Source of the DNA: Phaseolus vulgaris | Taxonomy: Eukaryota; Streptophyta; Magnoliopsida; Fabales; Fabaceae | DNA: 64,000 nucleotides | NCBI RefSeq assembly: GCF_000499845.2 | Contig: NC_023749.2 | Coordinates: forward strand, 18,543,138 to 18,607,137 | Direction: 5' to 3' | Part shown: one piece after another, positions 34,884 to 45,660 of the stretch | Layout of the letters: each line of letters opens with the position of its first letter | Position numbering within the stretch: the stretch's first letter is position 1 | The notes under the pieces: generated by a model | Told to the model about the DNA's origin: nothing | The model's database searches: none | The model's input: only the letters and a program-made list of their open reading frames with translations | Program-made: the position numbers and the translations under genes

Positions 34884-35660
34884 AGGTCTAAGACGACAAT
34901 TTTATAGTCATAGTATATGCACACGTCGTCTATAGCTTTGAGTTATAGACGATAGTCACAAAATCGTATCTATTAGACCACTATAGGCAATGATTATGTA
35001 CATAGCCATCGCCAATAGCGCATGTGATCTTAAAATATTTTCTTCAATCTTGTTCTTACTTTTCTTGCCCAAGTTTGACGTTGAGAAATTTTTTAGGGAG
35101 AACGACTTAGAGTTGTGGAAATTCAAGATGGTGGATAGAGATTGTGGTAAAGGAATAGTGGTTGTGGAGGAGCTCAAGAGCTTCAACGATGACGTACAAC
35201 AATGGCGATAAGGAGAACACGAGCAGTAGTTTTGAACTTGGGCAATCACTCGTTCAACATTAAAAATGGATAAAAACTCATCAAGAAAGCACAAAAAGTA
35301 TGAAAAACAACAAAACAATAAGGAAGGCACATTATAAGGAACGAGAGCAATGACAACAAGAAGAGATCATATAGAAGACAACAGTGGGAGCAACAAAAAA
35401 GAAAGTGCAAAGACGAAAAAAACTATAGTGAGAAATAAAAAAACATACAAATGAAGTTTATGATCTAATAACCATAGTCTATATGGTAGACATAGGTATA
35501 GGTGATGATTGCCTAAAAAATTGTAGTCTATAATGGTCATTATAGGCAGCAATTGCCAAACCGTAGTGTATATGCGCTATTTCAAATAAACGATAATTAT
35601 AATTAGAACTATAGTCTATAGGTTGAACTTATTTTTAAGATTGTCACCGCATTTTTGTAA
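34884..35660 (+). other. Possible small DNA element with subterminal TATAGTC repeats
   Basis: Both ends (34884-35030 and 35455-35640) are rich in short motifs TATAGTC, AGTCTATA and GACTATA-like sequences in both orientations, as in subterminal regions of CACTA-like or other DNA transposons. The middle has no supported gene. No CACTA-type termini or target-site duplication were found, so this is a tentative call. Confidence 0.3.
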
Positions 35661-36339
35661 ACGACGCTCCTGCTTATATTGTTGTATATACATGTTATAC
35701 TCTTTTTGTACTAATAAAAATAAATTAATAATAAAGTATAAAATAATAATATATTAATAAAAAGCTGACTATTATTTGATGGACTTAAAATAAGTCTTTT
35801 CTCCATAAAATACTTCTCTTTTATGTAAAAAAAAGAAGACGTAGTAGAATAAAGAATGAAACGATTGAAAATTTTGAGTGAATATTTATCTAGTTAAATT
35901 TTCATAAATTATTTGTTAGGAAATCTTAGTTACAAAATCTTAGGTATAGTGGATTAATTAGGAATAGTTAATTTGATCTTCTATTAAAAGGAGATATAAC
36001 AGTGAGATTCAATAAAATTATCCAAAATCTTAAAAAATATAAAAAAATATCTACTTATGATACTTAAAATCGATTAAAAATATATAAATTTTAAAAATGA
36101 AACAATATTAGTTACCAGATAACTAATTTAGACTTATAAAATATATCTCTTAAATATTACTAAGGAAAAGTCAATTCAATTCTGAATTATGAATGTTGTA
36201 ACTTGAGTTTTGAATAAGTGAATGGAAGGTTAGCTATAGTCAATCAAAATAAAAGAAATTATAAATACATAACAAATACTGTTGGTGTTTTTTTCATAAA
36301 TAGACAAAATACCTAATAAAACATGTTGATCATTCAATA
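35661..36339 (+). other. AT-rich spacer
   Basis: Nothing recognisable was found between the previous segment and the start of Tat-element protein similarity. Confidence 0.35.
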
Positions 36340-37280
36340 ATCAATGTCCAGAAAAGACTCAAATTGCATATAATTTTTTTACAGTGGAAATTGACAAATT
36401 TGTTATCACCAAAGTTTTGGTAGATCAAGGAAGTTCAGTCGACATTTTATATAGAAAAAACTTTCAAAAAATAGGATTCCGAAATAAAAAAATTCCAACC
36501 TTATGATGAGCAGGTAGGGTGAAGCTCGTATTAAGCCGGGTGAAGATCTTCGCCCGTTACTTAACACACATAGGGACTACATTACAGTCAACCGACAACG
36601 AATTGATGAGTCAAACACTTGTTAAAAATGATGATTTATTTTCCTAAACAGCCTCTGACATGCCAAGGGTAAGTCTGAATGTCATTCATTACACATCATC
36701 TTTTGGTTTATAAAGAAGCAAGATCGGTCGCCCAAAAGAAGAGAAAGATGGGTGAAGAGAAGTGCAAGGCAGCACACAAGGAAGCTGAAAAACATGTCAA
36801 AGTCGACTTCATCAAAAAATAACTCTACACCACATGGCTGGAAAATGTGGTTATGGTCAAAAAATTTAATGGTAAGTGGAGGATGTGCATGGATTATACC
36901 GGCCTCAACAAAGCTTGTCCAAAAGATGTTTAGAGAGATGCTTACCTAAAAGGTTGAAGTTTATGTTGATGACATAGTAGTCAAATCTGATTCATGTTCG
37001 CATCACATTCAAGATCTTAAAGAAGTCTTTAAAGCTTTCAGAGATCATGGTATGCGACTTAACCCCAACAAGTGCACGTTCGGGGTTGAAGGAGGAAAAC
37101 TCTTAGGCTTCAAGCTCACACATTGTGGCATCAAAGCGAATCTAGAAAAATGTAAGGTTATTACTGAAATGAGAAACTCTGAAAATGTAAAAGAAATACA
37201 TAAGTTGATCGACCGACTAACGACCCTATCCAATTTCTACCAAAGTTGGCAGAAAAGACCAAGCCTATATCATCCAACTT
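36340..37280 (+). pseudogene. Tat pol remnant: protease and reverse transcriptase
   Basis: VLVDQGSSVDILY (near 36415-36450) is the protease active-site motif D(S/T)GSS with Q at position two. In the RT part, KRKMGEE-like RKMGEEKCKAAHKE, TTWLENVVMVKKFNGKWRMC and DYTGLNKACPKD are found, then EVYVDDIVVKSDS with the catalytic YVDD near 36957, and MRLNPNKCTFGVEGGKLLGF. Between NKACPKD and EVYVDD about 60 residues usually present are missing, so the core of the RT palm is deleted. Many stops and shifts are present. Confidence 0.78.
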
Positions 37281-38300
37281 TTGCAAAAAGCAACTAAGTT
37301 TAACTCGACGCCCGAATGTGAGGAAATCTTTCTTCAATTAAAAGCATTCTTGGTAGTCCCTTCGCTCATACAAAAATCGGATGCTCAACGACCAATCATA
37401 ATATACCTTCTGGTATTAGAGGAAGCGATCAACGCGGCTCTAGTACAAGAAGTGGAAAAAGAAGAACGATCGATCGATTTCATTATGTGAGTCCTACGCG
37501 GGGTAGAGGTCCGCTATTAGATGATTGAAAAGGTATCTCTAGCACTTGTTGTCAACGCACGAAGAATGTGAATGTATTTTCAAAATCATCGCATTATAGT
37601 GAAGACCGATTATCCTATTATGAAGATCCTAGCTAAACCTGATTTGGTTAGACAAATGATTGGATGGACAGTTGAATTATCAGAATTTCACATCTAGTAT
37701 CAACCAAGGGGGGGAATTAAGTCTCAAACCTTAGCTGATTTCATGGCTAAACTTAGCCCTTGATCGACCGAAGACGAAGATCTCCAATGGACCTTACATG
37801 TGGATGGTTCATCCAATGACAAGTCATGCAGGGCAAGGGTAGTTCTTGAAGGCCCAGGCAATATTCTCCTTGAACAATCATTGAAGTTGGTTTCAAAAAC
37901 GTCAAATAATCAAGCAAAATATAAGGTCATCCTGGTCGGGCTCAATTTAGCTTATGACATGAAAGGCCAACAACTTCTTTGTAGGAGCAACTCTCAACTA
38001 GTAGTTGAACAACTTAAAGGAGAATTTAAGGTGAAAGAGTCTTTAGTGCAGAAATACTATCACTTCGTTCAGAATTTGATGTCTAAATTAAAAAATGTTC
38101 ACATCGAACACATTCAACGAGAGCACGATGTTAGAGCTGATATGCTTTCAAGGTTGGCTACCACTAAAAAGAAAGGGCTCCAACGGTCAGTCATCTATGT
38201 AATCCTCAGGAATCCCACCGTCAGCACAGACGAGTGCATGGCCATTGTTGAAAAAGAAACCTGGATGATACCTATTAGACAATTTTTAGAAAAATGGTGA
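37281..38300 (+). pseudogene. Tat pol remnant: RNase H and second RNase H
   Basis: The frame 37281-37490 covers the start of the retroelement RNase H (FNSTPECEEIFLQLKAFL, then a PIIIYLLVLEEAINAALV core). Further RNase H-like residues continue to about 37760 (QTLADFMAKLSP) with stops. The open frame 37800-38300 begins with MDGSSNDKSCRARVVLEGPG, the start of the additional RNase H domain of Tat elements. It continues with TSNNQAKYKVILVGLNLA, SNSQLVVEQLKGEF and IEHIQREHDVRADMLSRLA. Several catalytic positions are altered (for example GCGAG changed to SCRAR), so activity is not expected. Confidence 0.78.
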
Positions 38301-38429
38301 ATATGAAGCACGAGAGGAGAAGATGATGAAGCAACAGACCACTCGATTTGTCCTTATCGGTTTCGACCTATATTGACGAGGATACACTCTGGCACTATTG
38401 AAATGCATATCAACAGATCAAGTTGACTA

Positions 38430-39486
38430 TGCCAAGTGTGAAATACAAGAAGGCGTGTGCGGGAGTCATTCAGGAGCAAGAACGATGGCTACTAAGGTAC
38501 TAAGGGAAGCATATTACTGACCAACCGTCCAAGGTGAATGCACGGAGTTTGTGCACAAATGCTTAAAGTGTAAGGAGTACGACACTTTATCTCATCAGAA
38601 GCCCGAGAACCTGCATTACATCCTTTCCCCATGGGCCCTTTGCAAAATGCAGTATGGACATTATCGAACCTTTCTGCCCAAGTAAAGGACAATGTAAGTT
38701 TCTCTTAGTTGAAATTGACTATTTCACTAAGTGGATAGCGATCAAACTCTTGGCAGTGATTACAACACGGAATGTTCAAAATTTTGTTTGGAAGAATGTA
38801 ATATGTTGTTTCGGCATACCACATGTTATCATCACTGACAGCAGTCGACAATTCATTGATTGTGGACCTTCTGAATTCTATGAGAAACTCAATATCAAGC
38901 ACATCACTACTTCAGTGGAGCACCCCAAACCAATGGGCAGGCCGAAGCTACGAACAAAATAATTCTTAATGAATTAAAGAAGAAACTTGGTCCAACCAAA
39001 GGCAAGTGGACCGAGAAACTTCTTGAAGTCTTGTGGGCTTATAGGTGCACACCACAAACCACCACTCAAGAAACTCCTTACAGTCTAACGTACGGTACTG
39101 AAACAATGATCCCAGTAGAAGTCAGGGAACCTTCCCTACAACATTAAATGTTTGACATCAACATCAATCAAGAAAGCTTATCGGTCGGACTCGATCTAAT
39201 CAATGAATTTAGAGACAAGAGCAGGATAAGAGAAGAAGCTTGCAAGATTTGGGTGGCTAGAAGATACAATTCAAAGGTAACACCTCAAAGCTTTCGAAAG
39301 GGGGATTTGGTATGGCAAATGCACAACGATGCTAGGAAGAATGCAGGCAAATTTTCAAGCAATTGGGAAGGACCTTTATGAGTTAAAGACACGACAATCG
39401 GTGGAGCCTATTATTCAGAATTTTTATCTGGAAAATCTACACTGAGAAAATGGAATGTCACGCATCTCAAGTTTTATTACAGTTAA
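38430..39486 (+). pseudogene. Tat pol remnant: integrase
   Basis: The zinc-finger start (near 38457, GVCGSHSGARTMATKV, then CLKCKEYD) is followed by the core in the frame 38654-38962 (MDIIEPFCPSKGQCKFLLVE, DYFTKWIA, then IITDSSRQFI, where the second catalytic Asp lies). After a shift comes NGQAEATNKIILNELKKKLG with the third acidic residue, then WAYRCTPQTTTQETPYSLTYG and the C-terminal WEGPL block; it ends at a TAA at 39484-39486. Multiple shifts and stops show it is dead. Confidence 0.8.
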
Positions 39487-40246
39487 TATAATTAATAGTG
39501 CACTCATTCCTCACTCGGTCGTTTTATCCCTAAGGAGGATTTTCGATCGAGAATGTTTTAACGAGGCTCTTTAAATTTACATTTGTTGTTATTTCAGTTG
39601 AAACACGCATTACATTAATCTTTTTGATAAGGCAAAACATCAACTTGAAGTTACGAAGACCTAGTCGGATAGGCAGTTCGCTTAACAATTAAATGTCTTT
39701 AGCGACTGCACGCATACAGGATCAGAGAATTTTCCATAAAAATGGTTATCAACTAAAGCAGTCTGCTTAACAATTAGCAACCCTTACCGATTACATGCAT
39801 AAAAGCATGCCCACAATCAGAAATTTTGCCTTAGAAATGGCTATCGACTAAGGAAGTTGCTTAACAATTAACAACCCCAACCGAATGACTACATAACAAG
39901 ATTGATATGGACATAATGTTGGTTCATTAAACGTTCTATTGAACCTTGAAGCCTAACGCGTAATTTTGTTGAAGAAAATCATAATTCATTGCAAGAAGTG
40001 TGCCAAAGTTTATAGCCCGGACAACATAACAAAAATATTAAATGATTATTTGACTACAAGTTATCTAAAGAAAACCCGTGAAGATTATTTCAAGCGTACG
40101 CTAGGTCAACATTAATTTTATTTTATCTAAAAGGTCAAATTCAATATCATTCGGTCAGTACTTCAAACTATTAAATTTATTATAAGTTAAAACTAAAGAG
40201 ATCAAGTTCAACAAGTATTATCGGTTGCCATAAGAAAAAGATAAGT
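39487..40246 (+). repeat. Tat 3' UTR with three diverged tandem units
   Basis: No gene. Three units of about 85-94 bp share the block GCTTAACAATTA and flanking phrases (starting near 39674, 39759 and 39853). Tandem repeats in the region after integrase are well known in Tat/Ogre-type elements. The remaining sequence to 40246 has no recognised feature. Confidence 0.6.
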
Positions 40247-41375
40247 TGTTGAACCAAGTTGTGTTCAAGCTTTGAAGAATCCAAACCCTTTGAAGGATGA
40301 TAAAGCCTTGGCTGTGCTTGCTGTTGCTGTGCTGTTATAGTCTAATTTTGGGGTAGTTTGAGTGTTGTAATTCACCCCTTGATCGAATCTAAAGCATAGG
40401 CATTCTCAATCTTTGTGAAAGTAAAATGTTTTCAAACTAAGTTAAAACAACCGATTGTTTACACTTAGATGTTTTGAGAAAAGATTTGAAAACTGTTTTT
40501 CAAATGGTTAAGATGTTAAAACCAAAACAACCGATTGATTCGAGGAAACAACCGATTGTTTGTTTTGGGACCATAACAGAAAAACGGTTTTATCTTTGAC
40601 TGAGCTTTAAATGATTTAACTGATTACGCTCCAGTCATTAAATGCTTTGACCAATCTTTTAATGCAATTTAAGAGTTTGTTAAGATTTGATAACAAACTA
40701 CATCTTTGAATAAATTCAGAAAAACAGATTTGAAGATAAATCTTTGACAAGTTTTTGCTAAGAGTGTTTGAGTTTTTCAAAGAGCTGAGATTGCTGAAAG
40801 TTTGTGATTGATCAAAGTTTGTGGAATAGGATTCTGCTTGTATTGATTTCAGATTATCTTCTGTAACAAGTGTAATCCTTGTACTCTATGAAAGAAGTTT
40901 TGTTTCTATGTTTGCTGAGATTGGCTGTGTGTTCTTGAGGGGATCAAGATCAACAATCTTAGTGTTGGTGTGTTGGCCAAGAAGAGTGTGTGTCTTGAGG
41001 TGTTCAAGGTCACTTTCTTGGTTGTGGTGTAAGTGATCAAGTTGTGATTGCTTTGTGGATTTCCTCAGAGGGTTTTTGAGAAGACTGGATGTAGCTCTGG
41101 ATTTGGAGTGAACCAGTATAAACATCTGTGTGCATTCTCTCTATCTCTAACTCTTTAAATTCAGTTTTGATATTTGTTAACTGGTGTAAACAACCGATTG
41201 TTTCGATAAAACAACCGATTGTTTTTACTAGTTTTGGGCCTTCTGCTTTATGTTTTGAAAAACTGATTTCTTAATCAAAATTTTCTTGAAGTATTTTCAT
41301 TCAAGGCAGAATAGATTGCGAAAACTCTCTTTAAACAATTCACTCCCCTCTAGTTTAAAGTCATATATTCTAACA
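40247..41375 (+). mobile_element. Sirevirus-like solo LTR, plus orientation
   Basis: It begins TGTTGAACCAAG and ends TTCTAACA, 1129 bp, with a near-match duplication TAAGT/TAAGC (40242-40246 and 41376-41380). It is the same family as the inverted solo LTR at 48378-49528. Five copies of a palindrome-like block AAACAACCGATTGTTT occur (near 40444, 40525, 40545, 41188 and 41208). The minus frame at 40886 is LTR sequence. Confidence 0.88.
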
Positions 41376-41787
41376 TAAGCCACTCAGATAAAGATAAACA
41401 TTACATTAATTAAAGGCAAGTATTTACATTGTTTAATGCCCACATCCCGGGCCCAAGAAATTTTTAAAAGATAAATAAATTTACAAAGGATCGAACAACT
41501 CTTTTGCAGAGAGTGTTCGACCTCATTGGTTGGCTCCACGCCACCGCTTTCACCTTGGCGTTCTTCCTCTTATTTTTCTTCCCCCCGACCGAGACCAACT
41601 CACCATTAATGACATCTTTATTCTCGTCATATCAGGCATCATCAATGGGAACTCCATGAAAATATGTTGCTTGGCGGATCCCTTTGTTGAAGCATTGCTT
41701 ACTAATCCGAAGCAAAAACGATTGATAATGCGCCAATTCCTCGGCCAGGGCCTTTCGTCTTGTTTTTGCCTCCTCCTCGGCCTTCAG
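41376..41787 (+). other. Tat 3' region between solo LTR and antisense ORF
   Basis: No gene is supported; the plus frame at 41530-41811 lies opposite the antisense ORF and its leader and lacks similarity to anything I know. Confidence 0.4.
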
Positions 41788-43436
41788 TCACTCCGTTTGC
41801 TTGACTTGTAAGTCAGTTTCAAGGGCCGTAATCTTACTTTTCACATTGTCAACTTTAGTATTGATTTGGCACAGTTTATCTTCTAGCAACCCCATCGCTT
41901 CAAGGGTCGCTTTCAATGAGTTGGATGACTCATTCAATTCAACTTTTAACTTCGCCATCACCATGGTTGAATTTCTCTCCAGGTCGCTTCCAAGGGTTCG
42001 GCTCACCATGAGCGATCGACTTAACATCTTGACGAGGCCCAAAACCAAGTCGTTTGTAGGAGTTGTTGCCATAATGCTTTCCTCCTTAGGGGTAAGAGCA
42101 ACCTGTACACCCCTGGCGAGTTGTAGACGCTCGTCCAAGACCGAGGGGTAAATGAAGATGACCCCGCCTCCACACGAGGTTAAAGTGACCGAGCAGGTCT
42201 TCCCCTTTTCTTCAGCTTCGTCGACTGCTCGTCGTTGGAGGGGGGACTAGGTCTATTAAAAGGGTGGATGTGTCAACCCTCATCTGCTCGACCGACCCCT
42301 TTTGTCGTTTGGTCGCTTGCCTCCTTAATTGTTTTAATACATTGATGAAACTGAGGTCGACCTATGACATTATCTCTGCAAATTCAGAAAAAAAAAATTA
42401 AGCACACAATCAACATATTAAATAAAAATACAAGTGCATAAAACAAAACACACCGAAAAAATTTGCCCATCGATAGGCCGACTCATATACAGTTAAGATC
42501 TTCTGAGTAGGAAGTCTATTGGGGAGTTGATCGAATACACAAAAAATTCTTTATCTTGCAAATTCATAAATGACCTCGACCAATAAGTGTAACAGGTAGG
42601 CAACCGAGTCCAATGAAATAGAAATTTCGGTTTCCCCTCCGAGTCATAGAAATATGGCTTACCGTCCGATTCAATCAACATTTTATAGTACCTCTCCTTG
42701 AATTTTTTATAGGACGAGGTAAAAGGTTTAAAAATGATATTGCCCGGACGGCTTGTCAAAGATAACCAACCCACGGGATTGGTCGAGTGGGAATTATAAT
42801 AGAAAAGAAATGATTGAGGAGACAACATCAACCTAAAGGCATCACAAATCAACCTAAAGGCTTGGAGGGTCACCCAATAATTGGGATGAAGTTGGGTTAG
42901 AGCAACATTGAGGATCATAAGAACCCCCATGATAAACTCGTTGAACGGCAGGGTTATGTGCAGATCATTAAAAAGACAGGTATATAAAAAGAAAAAATCA
43001 TGAGCACCGTTTTCTCGACCGTGACAAACCCAATCGGTATGATTGCAATTATTGATTGTAACCACATCCGAAGGGAAGTCAGGTTTTAATATAGAAAGTT
43101 TACACAAAAAAATCATCTAAAGCGGACGAACTCCTAAAACAGGTAGGGATATCAAGGACGCGTGGATCAACTCATTCATAATTTGGATAACAAGGCGGGT
43201 CGGCTAGCAAGGTCGACCGACAAGTTAGAATATCATACATCCCTTACCTCATTAGGTTCGACATGTGTACGCTCAGGAGAAGACGGACATGAAGGAAGAC
43301 TGAAAGACCCAGAAGAGGAAGTCATTACTAACCTCTTGAAGCACAAATGCAGAAAAGGAAGGAAGTTGAAAAGCCATCGGCACTCGGATAGCTCTATATG
43401 ACTTAGAAACAATGATAGCAGAGGCAAACATGGCAC
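41788..43436 (-). pseudogene. Antisense ORF of the Tat element (Transposase_28, 'putative gypsy-type transposon')
   Basis: On the minus strand, 43436-43233 gives the N-terminal part (ECRWLFNFLPFLH, then a serine-rich stretch). The frame 43116-42493 carries the family core: HDFFFLYTCLFNDLHITLPF, EFIMGVLMILNVALTQLHPN, WVTLQAFRLICDAFRLML. The frame 42138-41788 is a predicted coiled coil (SSNSLKATLEAMGLLEDKLC). These match the order of Transposase_28-domain proteins annotated within plant Gypsy elements. An AT-rich gap at 42380-42490 may be an intron. Function is unknown in the family. Stops and shifts near 43120-43230 and 42140-42490 make it a likely pseudogene. Confidence 0.72.
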
Positions 43437-43738
43437 AGTTCAACCCACACCTCTATTTATAGATTCACAAAGGGAAAGAACAAAACATCGTCCCATTCGG
43501 CACCATTAGATTCAAATTCATCCAAGGGTGCATAGTACTTGACATTTGAAATGACACTGCTTCTGAACCGTTAGAGCTCTTTGATAAAAAAATTAAAGCT
43601 CGAACAACGCGTTGAAAGGACGCATGTCCCATCTCTAACATAAACATGTAATGCATCCATGTCACTTCTCACCTCGAGATACCCAACATTCACATCTCAA
43701 ATCTTTAGAAGTAAACGTTCCTTGAGCCTGGGGACAAG

Positions 43739-44113
43739 TGTACCAGTCGGTACCGGATGAGCCATGTCACACGACCTCAACGACCGATCGACCGAGTTAG
43801 AACAAATTAAAGTAATTACAATAAATAGCAGTTAAGGCAGTTGTAGAGACTCCCTGAGAATCAAGATCACATCCCACCAAATTTAGGTAACATCCTAGGA
43901 AATCAGAGAAACTTCCTAGAAATCAGTTAACATTGATATTTGATAGATTCAGTCCATCATAACAGAGGTCTCATGACCAAACACTGTAAATAAATCCTCA
44001 TCAAATGAGTAAGGTACATTTGTTTATCAATTCTTAATATATGCTCTAAATACTAAACACTTACTTGATCGTCGGAGTACTTTTTGCATGTCAACCCTGA
44101 CTGAGCGCCGACA
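43739..44113 (+). repeat. Tat-type 3' LTR
   Basis: It begins TGTACCAGTCGGTACCGG after the purine-rich CTGGGGACAAG. It contains the shared signature ACTTGATCGTCGGAGTAC at 44063-44080 and a possible end at GCGCCGACA (44113). The segment TCAACAATTGTACAATCA near 44188 has a reverse-strand match in the relic at 44750-45194, so the LTR or its conserved flank may extend to about 44230. No target-site duplication was verified. Confidence 0.6.
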
Positions 44114-44234
44114 AATTAAGGAAGGAGAATTAGAGTATTGAAAAGCAAGGAAGTAACTGAGCGACTGACACCTCAACAATTGTACAATCAATTCCAGATA
44201 CTATTTAGGCTTCGTCTATACAAGTACACTTAAA

Positions 44235-44640
44235 AAGCTAATATTTTTGGTCCCATTAAGTCTTAAGGAATTAATTCAACATTAATCAATACCCTGATAG
44301 GACTCAACTTGCACGTCTTCTTTTTTTTCTTAAGAAATTAAGATGAAAATTAGTTAAGAGGAAGGAAAATAATTGTTGCTGTTATTGTAGTCTTTCGATC
44401 CCAGGAAAAATAAAATACTGATTTTATGATATTTATATGCGGAAGCAATTATAATCACCACGTATTTGGTCTACCCAGGAATATAAAACTTTATTAGTAT
44501 TTGATAATTTCTTTATTATCCCTTTTTATTTTTAAGTTATTAAAAAAAGTTATAAACATTTTTTTAATCATCAGAGGTATAATCTTATTTTTTTCCTCCA
44601 ACCCACATTTTTAAAAGTGATAGGATTAGGGAGGGTAATG
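44235..44640 (+). other. AT-rich spacer
   Basis: Nothing recognised. It ends just before a long AT microsatellite. Confidence 0.35.
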
Positions 44641-44644
44641 CACT

Positions 44645-44648
<4 letters not shown>

Positions 44649-44693
<45 letters not shown>
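44649..44693 (+). repeat. (TA)n microsatellite
   Basis: An uninterrupted TA dinucleotide run of about 45 bp. The minus frame at 44571-44846 passing through it (Tyr-Ile repeats) is an artefact. Confidence 0.95.
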
Positions 44694-44749
44694 TTGTATG
44701 GACAAAGAGGGACCTAGATAGTACCTAAAACTGGTTGTACAATTGTTGA

Positions 44750-45194
44750 CGTGTTGGTGATTTTTAGATTCCTTCAAGTCTCCTTTCTTCAATGTTAATG
44801 CTCGGTCGGGCGGGGGAGGTACCTGTGATTGCACTCCGACGCTCAAGTCAATGCTATGATTTAGGTATATTCTCTAAAGCTGATTAAAGCGTACCTTACA
44901 CCTCTAGAGAGAGTTTTATTTATAGTGTTGGTTATGGGCCCTTGTCATGATGGACTGGATATCAGTTATTGACTGATATGCATCGTGATCTCTGATTAAT
45001 AGGAAAGTATATTGGTACATAGGTATATTGAAATATTTAGCTGATTTGTCAGAGATATTTCCCGCATATTTTGGGATATGAATGTGACTCATTTAGTGTT
45101 ATTGTAATTGTCGTTACTGTTATACATGGCATAACTTGAGATGTTTTTTTTACTCAGTCAATCACCAAATCCGAGACTGACTTGTCTAGTACCA
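44750..45194 (-). repeat. Tat-type LTR relic, minus orientation
   Basis: On the minus strand it begins TGGTACTAGACAAGTCAG and has a TATA box (CACTATAAATAAA near 44930). It carries the signature ACTTGAGCGTCGGAGTGC at 44848-44831 and the downstream block TCAACAATTGTACAA. The orientation is opposite to the LTR at 43739. The right boundary on the minus strand is approximate. Confidence 0.6.
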
Positions 45195-45311
45195 ATTAAT
45201 ACAATATATATATATATAAGTATTCATTATTATCTAAATTTTAATTAGCGTAAAAGTTAATAAATAAATAAATAGATTAAAAACATAATTTTTTTATAAA
45301 ATTAAATATTG

Positions 45312-45660
45312 TGTACTGGGACGACCAAATCACTTAGTGAGTCGGTTAGGGACTCGACCACTCAACCATTCAACTACAATGAGAAGGTCACTTGACGACG
45401 CATGGCCGACCTACCCATGACAACGAGCGATGGGTTAACCAAGTCAGCAGGGTTAATCCATAATTAAGGTTGCTTAGCACAATCCTAAACACAAACCAAC
45501 CTCCTAATCTCGCCCATTAAAGTAATATAAATATCACAGATTCCAAGAATCAGGTATGTCATTATCTATAGTACTCTGACAATCGAGTGTCGACACCCTA
45601 ACTGACTTGATCGTCGGAGTGCCTTCTGCAGGTACCATCCTAACTTGTGAGACCAGACGA
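45312..45660 (+). repeat. Tat-type LTR relic, plus orientation
   Basis: It begins near TGTACTGGGACGACC. It contains GGCCGACCTACCC, a TATA-like AATATAAATATC near 45526 and the signature ACTTGATCGTCGGAGTGC at 45605-45622. The end is near 45660 and not exactly defined. It is a separate family from the LTR at 43739. The minus frames at 45534 and 45566 are not genes. Confidence 0.55.

Larger units (their letters stand above)
36340..44230 (+). mobile_element. 5'-truncated Tat-lineage Gypsy element
   Basis: On the plus strand are remnants of protease, reverse transcriptase, RNase H, a second (archaeal-type-like) RNase H and integrase. They are followed by a repeat-bearing 3' UTR, an antisense ORF of the Transposase_28 type and an LTR starting at 43739. 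The second RNase H and an antisense ORF between integrase and LTR are features of the Tat lineage. The 5' LTR and gag are missing. A Sirevirus-like solo LTR (40247-41375) is inserted in the 3' UTR. The LTR end (44113 or further, to about 44230) is uncertain. Confidence 0.78.

Noticed and set aside
35661..36339. Possible gag of the Tat element
   Set aside because: No frame or residue pattern of gag is visible; the element seems truncated before the protease.
41530..42151. Plus-strand frames opposite to the antisense Tat ORF
   Set aside because: The minus-strand frame has the family pattern and coiled coil; the plus frames do not resemble anything.
44571..44846. Membrane-like frame with Tyr-Ile repeats
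   Set aside because: It is a translation of the (TA)n microsatellite; the same holds for the frame at 16333-16620.
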